Shown here: piece after piece, positions 55,204 through 63,877 of the stretch
How positions within the stretch are numbered: the stretch's first letter is position 1
Layout of the letters: every line of letters begins with the position of its first letter
From: Vibrio splendidus
GTDB lineage: Bacteria > Pseudomonadota > Gammaproteobacteria > Enterobacterales > Vibrionaceae
NCBI RefSeq assembly: GCF_024347615.1
Contig: NZ_AP025508.1
Coordinates: 2,294,001 to 2,358,000 of the forward strand
Length of the DNA stretch: 64,000 nucleotides
Direction of reading: 5' to 3'
Position numbers and translations under genes: made by a program
The notes under the pieces: generated by a model
What the model was told of the DNA's origin: nothing
Seen by the model: the letters and a program-made list of their open reading frames with translations, nothing else
Database searches by the model: none

Positions 55204-55244
55204 AGCAAAAACATTCTGAACAACACCCATTAGAGTGTCATATA

Positions 55245-55271
55245 AACAAGGGCTATTAATTTGCCCTTGTT
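55245..55271 (+). terminator. Probable terminator of the hut operon
   Basis: 9 bp stem AACAAGGGC / GCCCTTGTT with a 9-nt loop, about 42 bp after hutH. The T tail is poor (TGCATTG), so efficiency is uncertain. Confidence 0.55.
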
Positions 55272-55411
55272 GCATTGAGCCAAAGGCCATATCTCCCTTC
55301 AAATCGTCACATACCATCCAACGTATTTATCTAATTGACTGATATATAAGCAAAGTTAACTGGATAGACCATTAGAACGAAGTTAGTTAGCTATAATCCA
55401 CCCCAGATTTG

Positions 55412-56155
55412 ATGACTAATAGCGATACTATGTTTCTGACACCTTACTTTTCTACTGAAGACAATCAATTTCAATTCACTCGTGAACAGGCTAGCCACTT
55501 TGCTAAAAAAGTAGCCGCTGACTTCAACCCAATTCACGATGAAGACAACAAGCGCTTCTGCGTGCCTGGCGATCTTTTGTTTGCAGTACTTCTGCAAAAA
55601 GAAGGCATCAGCCAAAAAATGCGTTTTGATTTTTCAGGTATGGTGGGTAACGGTATTGCGCTAAGCGTTGACAACAAATGTGATAAAGAAAGCTCACTGG
55701 TTGACGAGAAAGGCAAAGAGTACCTGCACATGTCTTGTGAAGGTGAAAAGAGCTACGATCAAGCATTCATCGAACACGTAGTAACAAACTACGTTAAGTT
55801 CTCTGGCATGAACTTCCCACACATCATGGTTCCTCTTATGGAAGAGCAACAGATGATGATCAACTGCCAACGTCCTCTTGTGATTTACGAGAGCATGGAA
55901 GTTGAATTTACTCGCCTAGACCTATCTCACCCAGAAGTAGAATTCTCTGGCGCGACTTTTGATGTTGAAGGCAAGCGTGGCATCGTGACACTGAACTTCG
56001 ATTTCAAAGAAGACGGCGAAGTTGTCGGTAAAGGCGTGAAACGCATGGTAGCAAGTGGCCTTAAGCCATACGACCAAGCTTCTGTAGACGACCTAGTAAA
56101 CCGCTTCAACGAGCGTAAAGAGATGTTTCTAGCTCAGTTCGCAGCTGCCGCTTAA
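55412..56155 (+). CDS. DUF3581 protein with a MaoC-like hot-dog motif
   Basis: 247 residues from the ATG at 55412 (a second candidate start is MFLTPYFS, 18 bp later). Residues 37-53 read DFNPIHDEDNKRFCVPG, close to the MaoC/(R)-hydratase signature in which D-x-NPIH-x-D holds the catalytic Asp/His and is followed by VPG. Length and secondary-structure pattern fit a hot-dog or double hot-dog fold. The family is DUF3581 in my memory, with no assigned function; an acyl-CoA or thioester substrate is an inference. The ribosome binding site is weak. Strong terminator downstream. Confidence 0.7.
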   Translation: MTNSDTMFLTPYFSTEDNQFQFTREQASHFAKKVAADFNPIHDEDNKRFCVPGDLLFAVLLQKEGISQKMRFDFSGMVGNGIALSVDNKCDKESSLVDEKGKEYLHMSCEGEKSYDQAFIEHVVTNYVKFSGMNFPHIMVPLMEEQQMMINCQRPLVIYESMEVEFTRLDLSHPEVEFSGATFDVEGKRGIVTLNFDFKEDGEVVGKGVKRMVASGLKPYDQASVDDLVNRFNERKEMFLAQFAAAA

Positions 56156-56209
56156 TCAGCATCCTTATTTACACATCTCGATGTAAATAAGCTCTAGAAT
56201 AAGATCAAT

Positions 56210-56244
56210 AAAGCCCAGCTTGATATCCTCAAGCTGGGCTTTTT
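56210..56244 (+). terminator. Terminator of the DUF3581 gene
   Basis: 14 bp stem AAAGCCCAGCTTGA / TCAAGCTGGGCTTT with a 5-nt loop and T tail. Confidence 0.93.
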
Positions 56245-56283
56245 AGTACGATACCCGTCTATACGAAGACACTCAAGTCAAAA

Positions 56284-56745
56284 CTAAATCCAGCGCCTAA
56301 CCTTTTGTTTGTAATCAACATATTCCGCACCGAACAATTGCTCTAGGGCGCGTTCTTCTGGCTTAATTTGGAACTGGTTCATGTAGATTACGAATACAAA
56401 ACTGAGTAAGACACTGAACAGGTTTTGGAAGAAATAGCCAAAGCAAAATAGCAGGATAAACAACCCTAGATACATTGGATTTCGTGTGTAGCCAAAAATG
56501 CCACTGTCCACGACTGCTGAAGCGGTTTCGACTTTGATCGGGTTAACGGTGGTTTTCTGTTTTCGGAATTCCCATATGCCTGATATTCCAATCACACCGC
56601 TCAATATGATCCCGATGCCTAGCACAACCATTCCATAAGGTAATGCCAGTGCCCCTTGGCTCAACTGCTGAGCGCAGAAGTATGATGCTACGAATACAAT
56701 AATGAACAGTGCAACGGGTGGTACTTTTAATTCTAGAAATTTCAT
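56284..56745 (-). CDS. Integral-membrane methyltransferase, isoprenylcysteine/phospholipid-methyltransferase family
   Basis: 153 residues with four hydrophobic segments (VALFIIVFVASYF, GMVVLGIGIILSGVIG, NPMYLGLFILLFCFGYFF, LFSVLLSFVFVIYM). The GYTRNPMYLG motif and EERALEQLFGAEYVDYK near the C-terminus are the SAM-binding elements of the PEMT/ICMT family. The substrate is unknown. I chose the ATG at 56745, with AAGGA 5-6 bp upstream, over the frame start at 56763. It is not in an operon with its convergent neighbour; ydiJ follows upstream on the same strand. Confidence 0.85.
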   Translation of the reverse strand: MKFLELKVPPVALFIIVFVASYFCAQQLSQGALALPYGMVVLGIGIILSGVIGISGIWEFRKQKTTVNPIKVETASAVVDSGIFGYTRNPMYLGLFILLFCFGYFFQNLFSVLLSFVFVIYMNQFQIKPEERALEQLFGAEYVDYKQKVRRWI

Positions 56746-56778
56746 ACTTTTCCTTATTAACATTCCTTTGTTAGTTTA

Positions 56779-56804
56779 GAAAAAAGCCCAGCAATTGCTG
56801 GGCT
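56779..56804 (-). terminator. Terminator of ydiJ
   Basis: AGCCCAGCAATTGCTGGGCT (56785-56804) is a perfect palindrome next to an A run on the plus strand, so the minus-strand transcript ends in a T tail. Confidence 0.88.
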
Positions 56805-56811
56805 AAATGTA

Positions 56812-59800
56812 TTAAAGAATTTTTGCTAGCGCCTGTAATGGGTGAGCAAGCTTCTCACCTTCAAAACGCTTTACTTGGCTACGGCAAGAGTAACCCGTCA
56901 CCAAACAACGATCTTTTGGTAAGTCCTGCATTTGAGGTTTCCAGCTTAAACCGTATATGTCTTTCGACATTTGCAGCTTATCGACTTCATGGCCGAAAGT
57001 ACCTGCCATACCACAACAACCGACAGGAACACTGGTTAACGCAGCACCAAAGTGTTTGAAGATAGCGCCCCACTCTTTTTCAGCGTTCGGCATTTTGGTC
57101 TTCTCAGTACAGTGAGCGAACAAGTACCACATCTCTTCACTTGCAGAACGAGCTTCGAACTCACCTAACGATGGCATTAACCATTCATGCACGGTGAGCA
57201 CATCAAAGTCGCCACGCTTGTCACCTAAGATCTCGATGTATTCATCGCGATAACAAAGTACCAGTGCAGGATCAACACCCACCAAAGGAATGCCGATATC
57301 CGCCACCATCGACAAGAAATCCGATGTGGATTTCGCTTCACGCGCAAAGCGACTTAAGAAGCCTTTAATGTGCAGCGCTTTTCCATTTGGCTTAAACGGC
57401 AGCAGTACCGGTGTTTTGCCCAGCTTTTGAGCCAGAGTAACGAAGTCTTCAACTACTTCTGCATCATAAAAGCTAGTAAACGGGTCTTGAACGATAAGTA
57501 CATGCTGTTTCTTCTGCTCAGAAGACAAGCTTTCTAAGTACTGTAAGTCGAAGAGTTGCAATTCTTTACTCGCCAAACGATTTTTTAGCGTAGGCACCGA
57601 CATCAGTGGTGCATCAACATAACCAACCGTTTTAGCCGTTGCGGTTTGTATCCACCTTTGACCCAAGGCTGCGTTAACAACCTTTGGTGCTTTCGCCATT
57701 AGCGGCAGCATGGTTTCAATGTTGGCGACTAAATAGTCTTTTGCAGGACGTTGGTAGCGTGAGTAATAAATGTTTAAGAATCGAGAACGGAAGCTCGGCA
57801 CATCGACTTTAATCGGACACTGGCTCGCACACGCTTTACATGCAAGACAACCATTCATCGCTTCGTGAACTTCATGCGAGAAATCGTATTCATGGCGTTT
57901 GTTCATCGTGTTACGAACACGCTCAACCATGGTTTTAACCGGAGTATTGTCCTTCAGCGCTTCTTGCTCTAAATCGAGAATATCGACGCCTTGTTCCGTT
58001 AACTGACGCAACCACTCTCTTACCAAACCTGCGCGGCCTTTTGGTGAATGACGACGGTCAGCTGTGACTTTCATCGAAGGACACATTGGCGAGCTCGTAT
58101 CGTAGTTGAAGCACAAGCCGTTACCATTACATTCCATGGCTTGTTTGAAGCTATCACGAACTTGTACGTCGATCTGACGGTCATAGAAGCCGCGCTTGGT
58201 ATCGGTGACTTTCACCAATTCAGCGTCGCTTTCTAATGGCGTACAGATCTTGCCTGGATTCATCTTATTGTGCGGGTCGAACGCTGCTTTAACACGTCTT
58301 AACTCAGTAAACAGCTCTTCACCAAAGAAGTCTGGGCCATACTCAGAGCGAAAACCTTTACCGTGCTCACCCCACATCAAGCCGCCGTATTTAGCCACCA
58401 GCTTAACCACTTCATCAGAGACTTCGTGCATCAGTGCTTCTTGCATCGGGTCACACAGATCAAGTGCCGGACGAACGTGTAATACGCCCGCATCAACGTG
58501 ACCAAACATGCCGTAGTTCAGCTCTTTTGAATCGAGCAGCACTCTAAATTCAGAGATGAAGTCCGCCAAGTTTTCCGGTGGTACACAGGTATCTTCAGCA
58601 AAAGCGACTGGCTTAGCTCGGCCTTTCGCCGCACCTAACAGACCCACCGCTTTTTTACGCATGTTGTAAATTCGGCCAATGCTCGCCAAATCACTGCACA
58701 CTTGGAAGCCAATCACACCGGCTTCTTCGGTTTCAAGCATGCTTTCAAGTTGTGCAGTCAGCGCTTGAACTTGTTGTTCAACTTCCGCTTCATCTTGGCC
58801 TGCAAACTCAACCATGTTGATACCAAGCATCTCTTTATTGGGAACATCCATAAGCAGGTCGCTCACGGTGTGCCAAACGATGTCTTGCTTCGCTAGGTTC
58901 AATACTCTTGAATCAACCGTTTCTACAGACAGCGCTTTCGCTTCTACCATAAACGGAGCATTGCGCAGCGCAGAATCGAACGTGTTGTATTTCACGTTAA
59001 CCAGTGTGCGCGCTTTTGGAATCTTGGTTAGGTTTAACTTTGCTTCCGTGATGAATGCTAAAGAACCTTCAGCACCACATAGGACGCGAGTCAAGTCGAA
59101 GCTGTCGTCTTGTTCGTTGATTGCGTTCTTTAGGTCGTAACCTGTTAAGAAGCGATTCAAGGGTGGGAATTTATTAAGAATTTGAGCGCGCTTGTCTCGA
59201 CAAACTGCCTCAGTAACCGCAAGGGCATGGTGAGCAAATTCACCCTCAACTGGCAAGCCGTGTGATAAATCAGACTCTAGACACGAACCATCTGCGAACA
59301 CCGCTTGTAACGACAACACATGGTCGGACGTTTTTCCGTACTTCAACGACCCTTGGCCCGAAGCATCGGTATTGATCATGCCACCTAAGGTTGCTCGGTT
59401 ACTGGTAGAAAGGTCTGGAGAGAAAAAGTAACCGTAGGGACGTACCGCATCATTCAATTGGTCTTTAACGACGCCAGACTGAACTCTCACCCAGCCCTCT
59501 TTCTCGTTAATCTCAAGAACCTTGTTCATGTATCGTGAAAGGTCAACCACAACACCTTTTGTTAAGGATTGTCCGTTGGTTCCGGTACCGCCGCCACGAG
59601 GTGAAAAGGTCACGCGTTCGTAAGCGGATTTAGCACCCACCTGACCGAGCAACACAACGTCTTGAGTTGTTTTAGGAAGGATGACCGCCTGCGGCAATTG
59701 CTGATAGACACTGTTATCAGTCGCCACAGCCAAACGGCTAGAATATTGAGATTCAATGTCGCCAGTAAAGCCCGCTGTTTTTAGTTCATCTAAAAAGCGT

Positions 59801-59847
59801 ACGACTACTGGATCGACATCAGCATTAAGTTGAAGTCTTGGTAACAT
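56812..59847 (-). CDS. ydiJ: YdiJ-type FAD-binding oxidoreductase with Fe-S domain (2-hydroxyacid dehydrogenase type)
   Basis: 1,011 residues, like E. coli YdiJ. N-terminal FAD-binding type 4 domain (SPRGGGTGTNGQSLTKGVVVDLSRY), middle FAD-linked oxidase C-terminal domain, 4Fe-4S domain (ACKACASQCPIKVDV), and a C-terminal cysteine-rich CCG domain (VGCCGMAGTFGHE). In relatives this fused layout oxidises D-2-hydroxyglutarate or related hydroxyacids with electrons passing to a membrane acceptor; substrate here is inferred. I chose the ATG at 59847, with AGGAAG upstream, over 59877. Monocistronic. Confidence 0.9.
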   Translation of the reverse strand: MLPRLQLNADVDPVVVRFLDELKTAGFTGDIESQYSSRLAVATDNSVYQQLPQAVILPKTTQDVVLLGQVGAKSAYERVTFSPRGGGTGTNGQSLTKGVVVDLSRYMNKVLEINEKEGWVRVQSGVVKDQLNDAVRPYGYFFSPDLSTSNRATLGGMINTDASGQGSLKYGKTSDHVLSLQAVFADGSCLESDLSHGLPVEGEFAHHALAVTEAVCRDKRAQILNKFPPLNRFLTGYDLKNAINEQDDSFDLTRVLCGAEGSLAFITEAKLNLTKIPKARTLVNVKYNTFDSALRNAPFMVEAKALSVETVDSRVLNLAKQDIVWHTVSDLLMDVPNKEMLGINMVEFAGQDEAEVEQQVQALTAQLESMLETEEAGVIGFQVCSDLASIGRIYNMRKKAVGLLGAAKGRAKPVAFAEDTCVPPENLADFISEFRVLLDSKELNYGMFGHVDAGVLHVRPALDLCDPMQEALMHEVSDEVVKLVAKYGGLMWGEHGKGFRSEYGPDFFGEELFTELRRVKAAFDPHNKMNPGKICTPLESDAELVKVTDTKRGFYDRQIDVQVRDSFKQAMECNGNGLCFNYDTSSPMCPSMKVTADRRHSPKGRAGLVREWLRQLTEQGVDILDLEQEALKDNTPVKTMVERVRNTMNKRHEYDFSHEVHEAMNGCLACKACASQCPIKVDVPSFRSRFLNIYYSRYQRPAKDYLVANIETMLPLMAKAPKVVNAALGQRWIQTATAKTVGYVDAPLMSVPTLKNRLASKELQLFDLQYLESLSSEQKKQHVLIVQDPFTSFYDAEVVEDFVTLAQKLGKTPVLLPFKPNGKALHIKGFLSRFAREAKSTSDFLSMVADIGIPLVGVDPALVLCYRDEYIEILGDKRGDFDVLTVHEWLMPSLGEFEARSASEEMWYLFAHCTEKTKMPNAEKEWGAIFKHFGAALTSVPVGCCGMAGTFGHEVDKLQMSKDIYGLSWKPQMQDLPKDRCLVTGYSCRSQVKRFEGEKLAHPLQALAKIL

Positions 59848-60068
59848 TTGCTTCCTGCCCCTACTTCGCTGATCCAATCAGCATTGGGTTATCTGAGATT
59901 TTTAATAATTTTCTTTGAATTTCGTCACTTTACTACTATTAAGATCATATAAAAAGGTGATCAAATCAGAATCTCAGTGCAAGAATGGAGAAATAGTCAC
60001 TTTCGTCTTAATTCAGTCCAATATACTGAATAACATTTTGTTTAAGACATCTCCATGAGCACATCACA

Positions 60069-60752
60069 ATGAAAAAAAACAAAACAGTCACAACTGAAGA
60101 TATTCTTCTTAAGCTATGCCAATCAGTCTCAAGCGTACTCACTTCAGCGACGGCTTCTCAGGTGTCCTATTCAGCTATGGTTCAAAAGATCAACAAGACA
60201 AGTCTGAAGCCAGACTTTGGTTGTTTCGTCTTATTTGACGGTGGCTTTTCTGGTCTTGTTGTCATCAATTTTACGTCTAAAGCCGCGCTAGAGATCTATA
60301 CCAATTACATGCGTAACATGGGCATGCCAGAAGATGAGCTGGCGGTACTACACACTTCAGACGAAGTGGGCGATGTTTTGGGCGAGTTAATGAACCAGTT
60401 AGTTGGTGATTTCACCAATAAGATCCGTAAAGAACTGCAAACCAACATCACACAGAACCAACCGAAAATGCTGGCATTGAACAAGCAAGTAAACCTTTCT
60501 GTTGATACTAACCTAGATCGTCCACAAGCCCGTCGTGTGACCTTCTCGACTGCAAACAACAACATCTTCTACCTAGAGCTTGCAATGGATAAGACAGAAT
60601 TCATCCAATTAGAAGAATTTGAGATCGCTGAAGACGAATGTCCAGACAGTATTCTTGAGGCTACTCAGAAAAAAATGCAGGAAGCGAATAAGCCCGCTCA
60701 AAGTTCAGGTAATGATTCTGCAGCCGATCTACTCGATGAACTTGGTATCTAG
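60069..60752 (+). CDS. DUF3334 protein with a CheC/CheX-type phosphatase motif
   Basis: 227 residues, no signal peptide. Residues 102-132 fit exactly the CheC/CheX/FliY phosphatase pattern D-x3-E-x2-N-x22-P: Asp102, Glu106, Asn109 and Pro132, with EVGDVLGELMNQLVGDF around it. CheX proteins dephosphorylate phospho-CheY, with the Glu/Asn pair being essential. The C-terminal tail is acidic (EIAEDECPD, DLLDELGI). It stands alone, divergent from ydiJ and before a strong terminator. A role in response-regulator dephosphorylation, perhaps linked to motility, is inferred from the motif only. Confidence 0.8.
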   Translation: MKKNKTVTTEDILLKLCQSVSSVLTSATASQVSYSAMVQKINKTSLKPDFGCFVLFDGGFSGLVVINFTSKAALEIYTNYMRNMGMPEDELAVLHTSDEVGDVLGELMNQLVGDFTNKIRKELQTNITQNQPKMLALNKQVNLSVDTNLDRPQARRVTFSTANNNIFYLELAMDKTEFIQLEEFEIAEDECPDSILEATQKKMQEANKPAQSSGNDSAADLLDELGI

Positions 60753-60791
60753 TTTGCTAATGCTCTAGTTAATCCGGAAAATCGTGTCACT

Positions 60792-60821
60792 AACGCCATC
60801 AATACGCTTGATGGCGTTTTT
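60792..60821 (+). terminator. Terminator of the DUF3334 gene
   Basis: 11 bp stem AACGCCATCAA / TTGATGGCGTT with a 5-nt loop and TTTTTG tail. Confidence 0.93.
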
Positions 60822-60961
60822 GTATTACCCAGAAGCCACCTCTTCCATCCTTCATAAATGGCTCACCGCGTAATAACAAATGACTTTTGACTTTGCTGTT
60901 ACCTGCCAAAACATGTAAAATGTCGGACTTTTCAAAATTTGCGGTAATGATTAAGTAGTCG

Positions 60962-61651
60962 ATGGATAAGAAAAAAGCCCTAAAGAAAATTGCCAAGTGC
61001 CTTGAGCTTGGAAATTCTGCGAACGTCAATGAAGCGGCCAATGCGATAAAAATGGCGCATAACTTGATGCTGAAATATGGTCTCGAGAAAGACGATATTG
61101 AATTTATCAAGATGGGAAAAACTCAGTCCAGTCATCTGTTACCTGCAAATATCAGCTCTACACTGCTGCGTGTTATTCGCGGTATTAACACCAAGTTTGG
61201 CGTAGAAGCCGTATTACTGAACCACAAAGGCCTTAAGCGTGTGGAGTTCATTGGTGAAGCTGATCGAGCAATCTTTGCTGCCTTTGCTTTCGATATTATT
61301 TATCGCGAATTGAACGAGCATACGGGTCAATTCAGAAACAGCTTTGCAGGATCTGGTACCGGAACTCTCGAAGTCACTCGTCGTGTGAATTCTTACGTCT
61401 CTGGTTGGGTAGAAGGTGCGCTTGAAAAGTTGCCTATCATTACCCCGGACGACGAGTCAAACAACAAAATCAATAACTACATTGATAAAGAATTTGAAAA
61501 TATTGACCGTGAAACCTTCAAACAACAACTCAGAGAAGCGATGAAAAACCTCACCGCTGACTATGAAGTTGGTTTGAAGAAAGGTCGTAAGCTTTCGGTA
61601 AACCGCCCTGTTGGCGGAACTCAAGCGGCTAAAAAAATCACCAAATCGTAG
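60962..61651 (+). CDS. DUF2786 domain protein
   Basis: 229 residues. The N-terminal DUF2786 segment (1-45, KKKALKKIAKCLELGNSANVNEAANAIKMAHNLM) is followed by a DUF7168-like part with GFFGSGTGTLEVTRR-type region (AGSGTGTLEVTRRVNSYVSGWVEGA). The C-terminal end is basic (KKGRKLSVNRPVGG). No function is known; some family members are found near phage or conjugative genes, but no such context exists here. Ribosome binding site is weak. Monocistronic. Confidence 0.8.
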   Translation: MDKKKALKKIAKCLELGNSANVNEAANAIKMAHNLMLKYGLEKDDIEFIKMGKTQSSHLLPANISSTLLRVIRGINTKFGVEAVLLNHKGLKRVEFIGEADRAIFAAFAFDIIYRELNEHTGQFRNSFAGSGTGTLEVTRRVNSYVSGWVEGALEKLPIITPDDESNNKINNYIDKEFENIDRETFKQQLREAMKNLTADYEVGLKKGRKLSVNRPVGGTQAAKKITKS

Positions 61652-61793
61652 AGCATGCCATTTAGCTAAATCATAATGCTTGCTCTTTACATTTCCTCAG
61701 CACATTGTTAAAACCATCAATAATACTTATAGGACTATATGTTTGTCATTCGCAATCTATGCGTTTGACAGAAGTACATGATGGAGAAATACG

Positions 61794-62462
61794 TTGAAAA
61801 AAATCACACTAGCCCTAGCGCTTACTGTCGCTCTAACGGGTTGTCAGGCAACTCAACGCCAAAATGCTACAACTGGCGAATCTGAGACTAACTCTGCAAC
61901 TCAAGGCGCTCTAATTGGTGCAATCGCTGGTGCCGTTGCTGGTGCTGCTACTGGTGACGATTCTAAAGATCGCCGTAAACGTGCACTCATCGGTGCTGCT
62001 GGTGGCGCTGCCGTTGGTGGTGGTATCGGTTACTACTTCGACCAACAAGAAGCTGCACTTCGTGAAGAACTCATGAACTCTGGTGTTCAAGTTGAACGCG
62101 TTGGTGAGAACCAGCTTCTACTTCGCCTAGAAAACGGCATTGGTTTTGGTTCTGGCTCTTACGCTTTGGAGTCTAGTATTCACAACACACTACGTGGTGT
62201 TGCTCGTATCTTAGTTGAATACCCAGACACTAGCCTAGTGATCGACGGTCACACTGACAGCACTGGTAGCGAGTCGTCTAACCAAATCCTTTCTGAGCGT
62301 CGTGCTGAATCTGTTCGTGCATTCTTGATCTCTCAAGACGTTGCTGCAGGTCGTGCCATTGCTCGTGGTAATGGTGAACGTTACCCTCTATGTGACAACA
62401 ACACCTCTCAAGGTCGTGCTTGTAACCGTCGCGTAGAAATTCAAATCTTGCCACTTAAGTAG
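61794..62462 (+). CDS. OmpA-family lipoprotein with glycine-zipper
   Basis: 222 residues. Lipobox LTGC gives lipidated Cys17 in the mature protein. Residues about 35-80 form a glycine-zipper segment (GALIGAIAGAVAGAATG and ALIGAAGGAAVGGGIGYYF). The C-terminal OmpA-like peptidoglycan-binding domain has GHTDSTGSESSNQILSERRA and the NRRVEI ending, with conserved Cys pair around YPLCDNNTSQGRACNRR. This resembles the YiaD type. It starts at TTG (61794-61796) with GGAG 7 bp upstream, a canonical distance, so TTG is probably the true start. Confidence 0.9.
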   Translation: MKKITLALALTVALTGCQATQRQNATTGESETNSATQGALIGAIAGAVAGAATGDDSKDRRKRALIGAAGGAAVGGGIGYYFDQQEAALREELMNSGVQVERVGENQLLLRLENGIGFGSGSYALESSIHNTLRGVARILVEYPDTSLVIDGHTDSTGSESSNQILSERRAESVRAFLISQDVAAGRAIARGNGERYPLCDNNTSQGRACNRRVEIQILPLK

Positions 62463-62469
62463 CACGGTT

Positions 62470-62603
62470 AAAGCCCAGTTACCTTTATCTATTGAATTAA
62501 CCTCTATATAGTTGCTTATCAGTTATGTTACTCATTTAACGTGATAATAATAATCAACGACCATAAAGCGTATTCATACTGACATATCGATTCTGGGCTT
62601 TTT
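62470..62603 (+). other. Inverted repeat AAAGCCCAG / CTGGGCTTT flanking a 114 bp spacer
   Basis: AAAGCCCAG (62470-62478) and CTGGGCTTT (62593-62601, followed by TT) are the two arms of a typical terminator, but they are separated by 114 bp. The arms could form a distant terminator for the OmpA-like gene or bracket a small RNA. No promoter or small gene in the spacer was recognised. Confidence 0.4.
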
Positions 62604-62617
62604 ACGAGACTTATCTT

Positions 62618-63712
62618 TTGCTGATCCTATCCAACATTTTGTCATCATCACTTCTTAGGCCTCTATTTCTAGCCCTCATATTTTCCACGATACCGTTGTC
62701 CACCACACATTTCGTGCACGCAGCAAGCGGTGATGAATTTTCATTAGCTCCACAATCTCAAGAGTCACAACCTCAAGATCCAGTTTCTCAATACCAATTA
62801 GCTCAAGCTTATGAATCGGGTGTCGACGTCCCTTTGAGCACCAGCGATGCATTTTATTGGTACTCGCAATCAGCGGATAACGGCAATGCAAATGCGCAAT
62901 TTAGGCTGGCTGAATTGTATTTATCTGGGACAGGTGTAGAGCAAAGCAACAAGCTAGCTTTAGAATGGTTTATCAAATCAGCATTGCAAGGTAACAAACG
63001 CGCCTCAGTTGAGGTCGCAAAGATCTATGAGTCCTCGCTTGAGAAAGATCTACTCCTACCATTAGATGCATCACAGCTATGGTATGAAGCGGCCTTAAAA
63101 GACAACCCTGATGCAGAAGATGGTTACAATCGCGTTCTGGAAGCACAATTTAACCAACAACGCGCCAAACAGATCTCTTCGATTGAGCAGCTCAATGACA
63201 ACGTCAGTGCAGAAGCCAATACGAATCAACCAAGTACCTTCCCTTCGGCACTAACTTCTAGAGACCAAGCAACACGTTCTAACCTAACAAACTCTGACTA
63301 TATGATCGGCGCAGTACTGGCCGTTTTAATTGCAATAGTGAGTATCAGCGCGACTCTGGTTGTATCGCGAAAGCGACAGATTCTGAAGTCTGGTGAGTTA
63401 AATCAGCAACAGCAGACACTTGAAGCGCAGCTTAGCGCCAAAGACTTCACAATCAAACAGCAAAAGCGCCAACTTCAGACTATCTATAACGAACTGAAGA
63501 AGCAGAAAAACAACAAGAGCTTGAACAATTTTCAGGTAGCTTGTGCGCTATTTGGCTACACGCCTAGCTCAATTCCAGACCAGAAAAGCATCAAGATACG
63601 ATACAAACAATTATCAAAGATCTACCATCCAGATGGTCACGGATGTGACGAAGAAATGAAACGTTTGAACAATGCGCTAAAAACCATTTTACAAAATGTT
63701 ACAAAACCGTAA
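62618..63712 (+). CDS. Sel1-repeat, single-pass membrane protein with C-terminal J-domain
   Basis: 364 residues. N-terminal signal segment (about 1-35, ending VHA), then Sel1-like repeats (ASGD...QYQLAQAYESGV, SDAFYWYSQSADNGNANAQFRLAELYLSGTG), a transmembrane helix (about 228-248: IGAVLAVLIAIVSISATLVV), a basic coiled-coil stretch, and a C-terminal J-domain with the HPD motif at 337-339 (KIYHPDGHG). The Sel1 part would face the periplasm and the J-domain the cytoplasm, where it could recruit DnaK. Start is TTG at 62618; a downstream TTG is possible. Confidence 0.75.
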   Translation: MLILSNILSSSLLRPLFLALIFSTIPLSTTHFVHAASGDEFSLAPQSQESQPQDPVSQYQLAQAYESGVDVPLSTSDAFYWYSQSADNGNANAQFRLAELYLSGTGVEQSNKLALEWFIKSALQGNKRASVEVAKIYESSLEKDLLLPLDASQLWYEAALKDNPDAEDGYNRVLEAQFNQQRAKQISSIEQLNDNVSAEANTNQPSTFPSALTSRDQATRSNLTNSDYMIGAVLAVLIAIVSISATLVVSRKRQILKSGELNQQQQTLEAQLSAKDFTIKQQKRQLQTIYNELKKQKNNKSLNNFQVACALFGYTPSSIPDQKSIKIRYKQLSKIYHPDGHGCDEEMKRLNNALKTILQNVTKP

Positions 63713-63848
63713 ACAACTACACATATTAAATTTGCAAGGTCGCAAAGATATCGATTTTATTAGTGTTGCAATCGATCCCCCTCTCAAAAACGGGTAACAA
63801 ACTATTAACTAATGGGTCTTACTTGTGTCATAATTTGCGCCGAAAATA

Positions 63849-63867
63849 CACCTGACTTAAACAGGTG
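63849..63867 (+). promoter_or_regulatory. Hairpin just before the ribosome binding site of the last gene
   Basis: CACCTG-N7-CAGGTG perfect inverted repeat followed directly by GAGGAGAG, the ribosome binding site. A -10-like CATAAT (about 63,828) lies upstream. The structure may lie at the 5' end of the mRNA. Confidence 0.45.
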
Positions 63868-63877
63868 AGGAGAGAAT

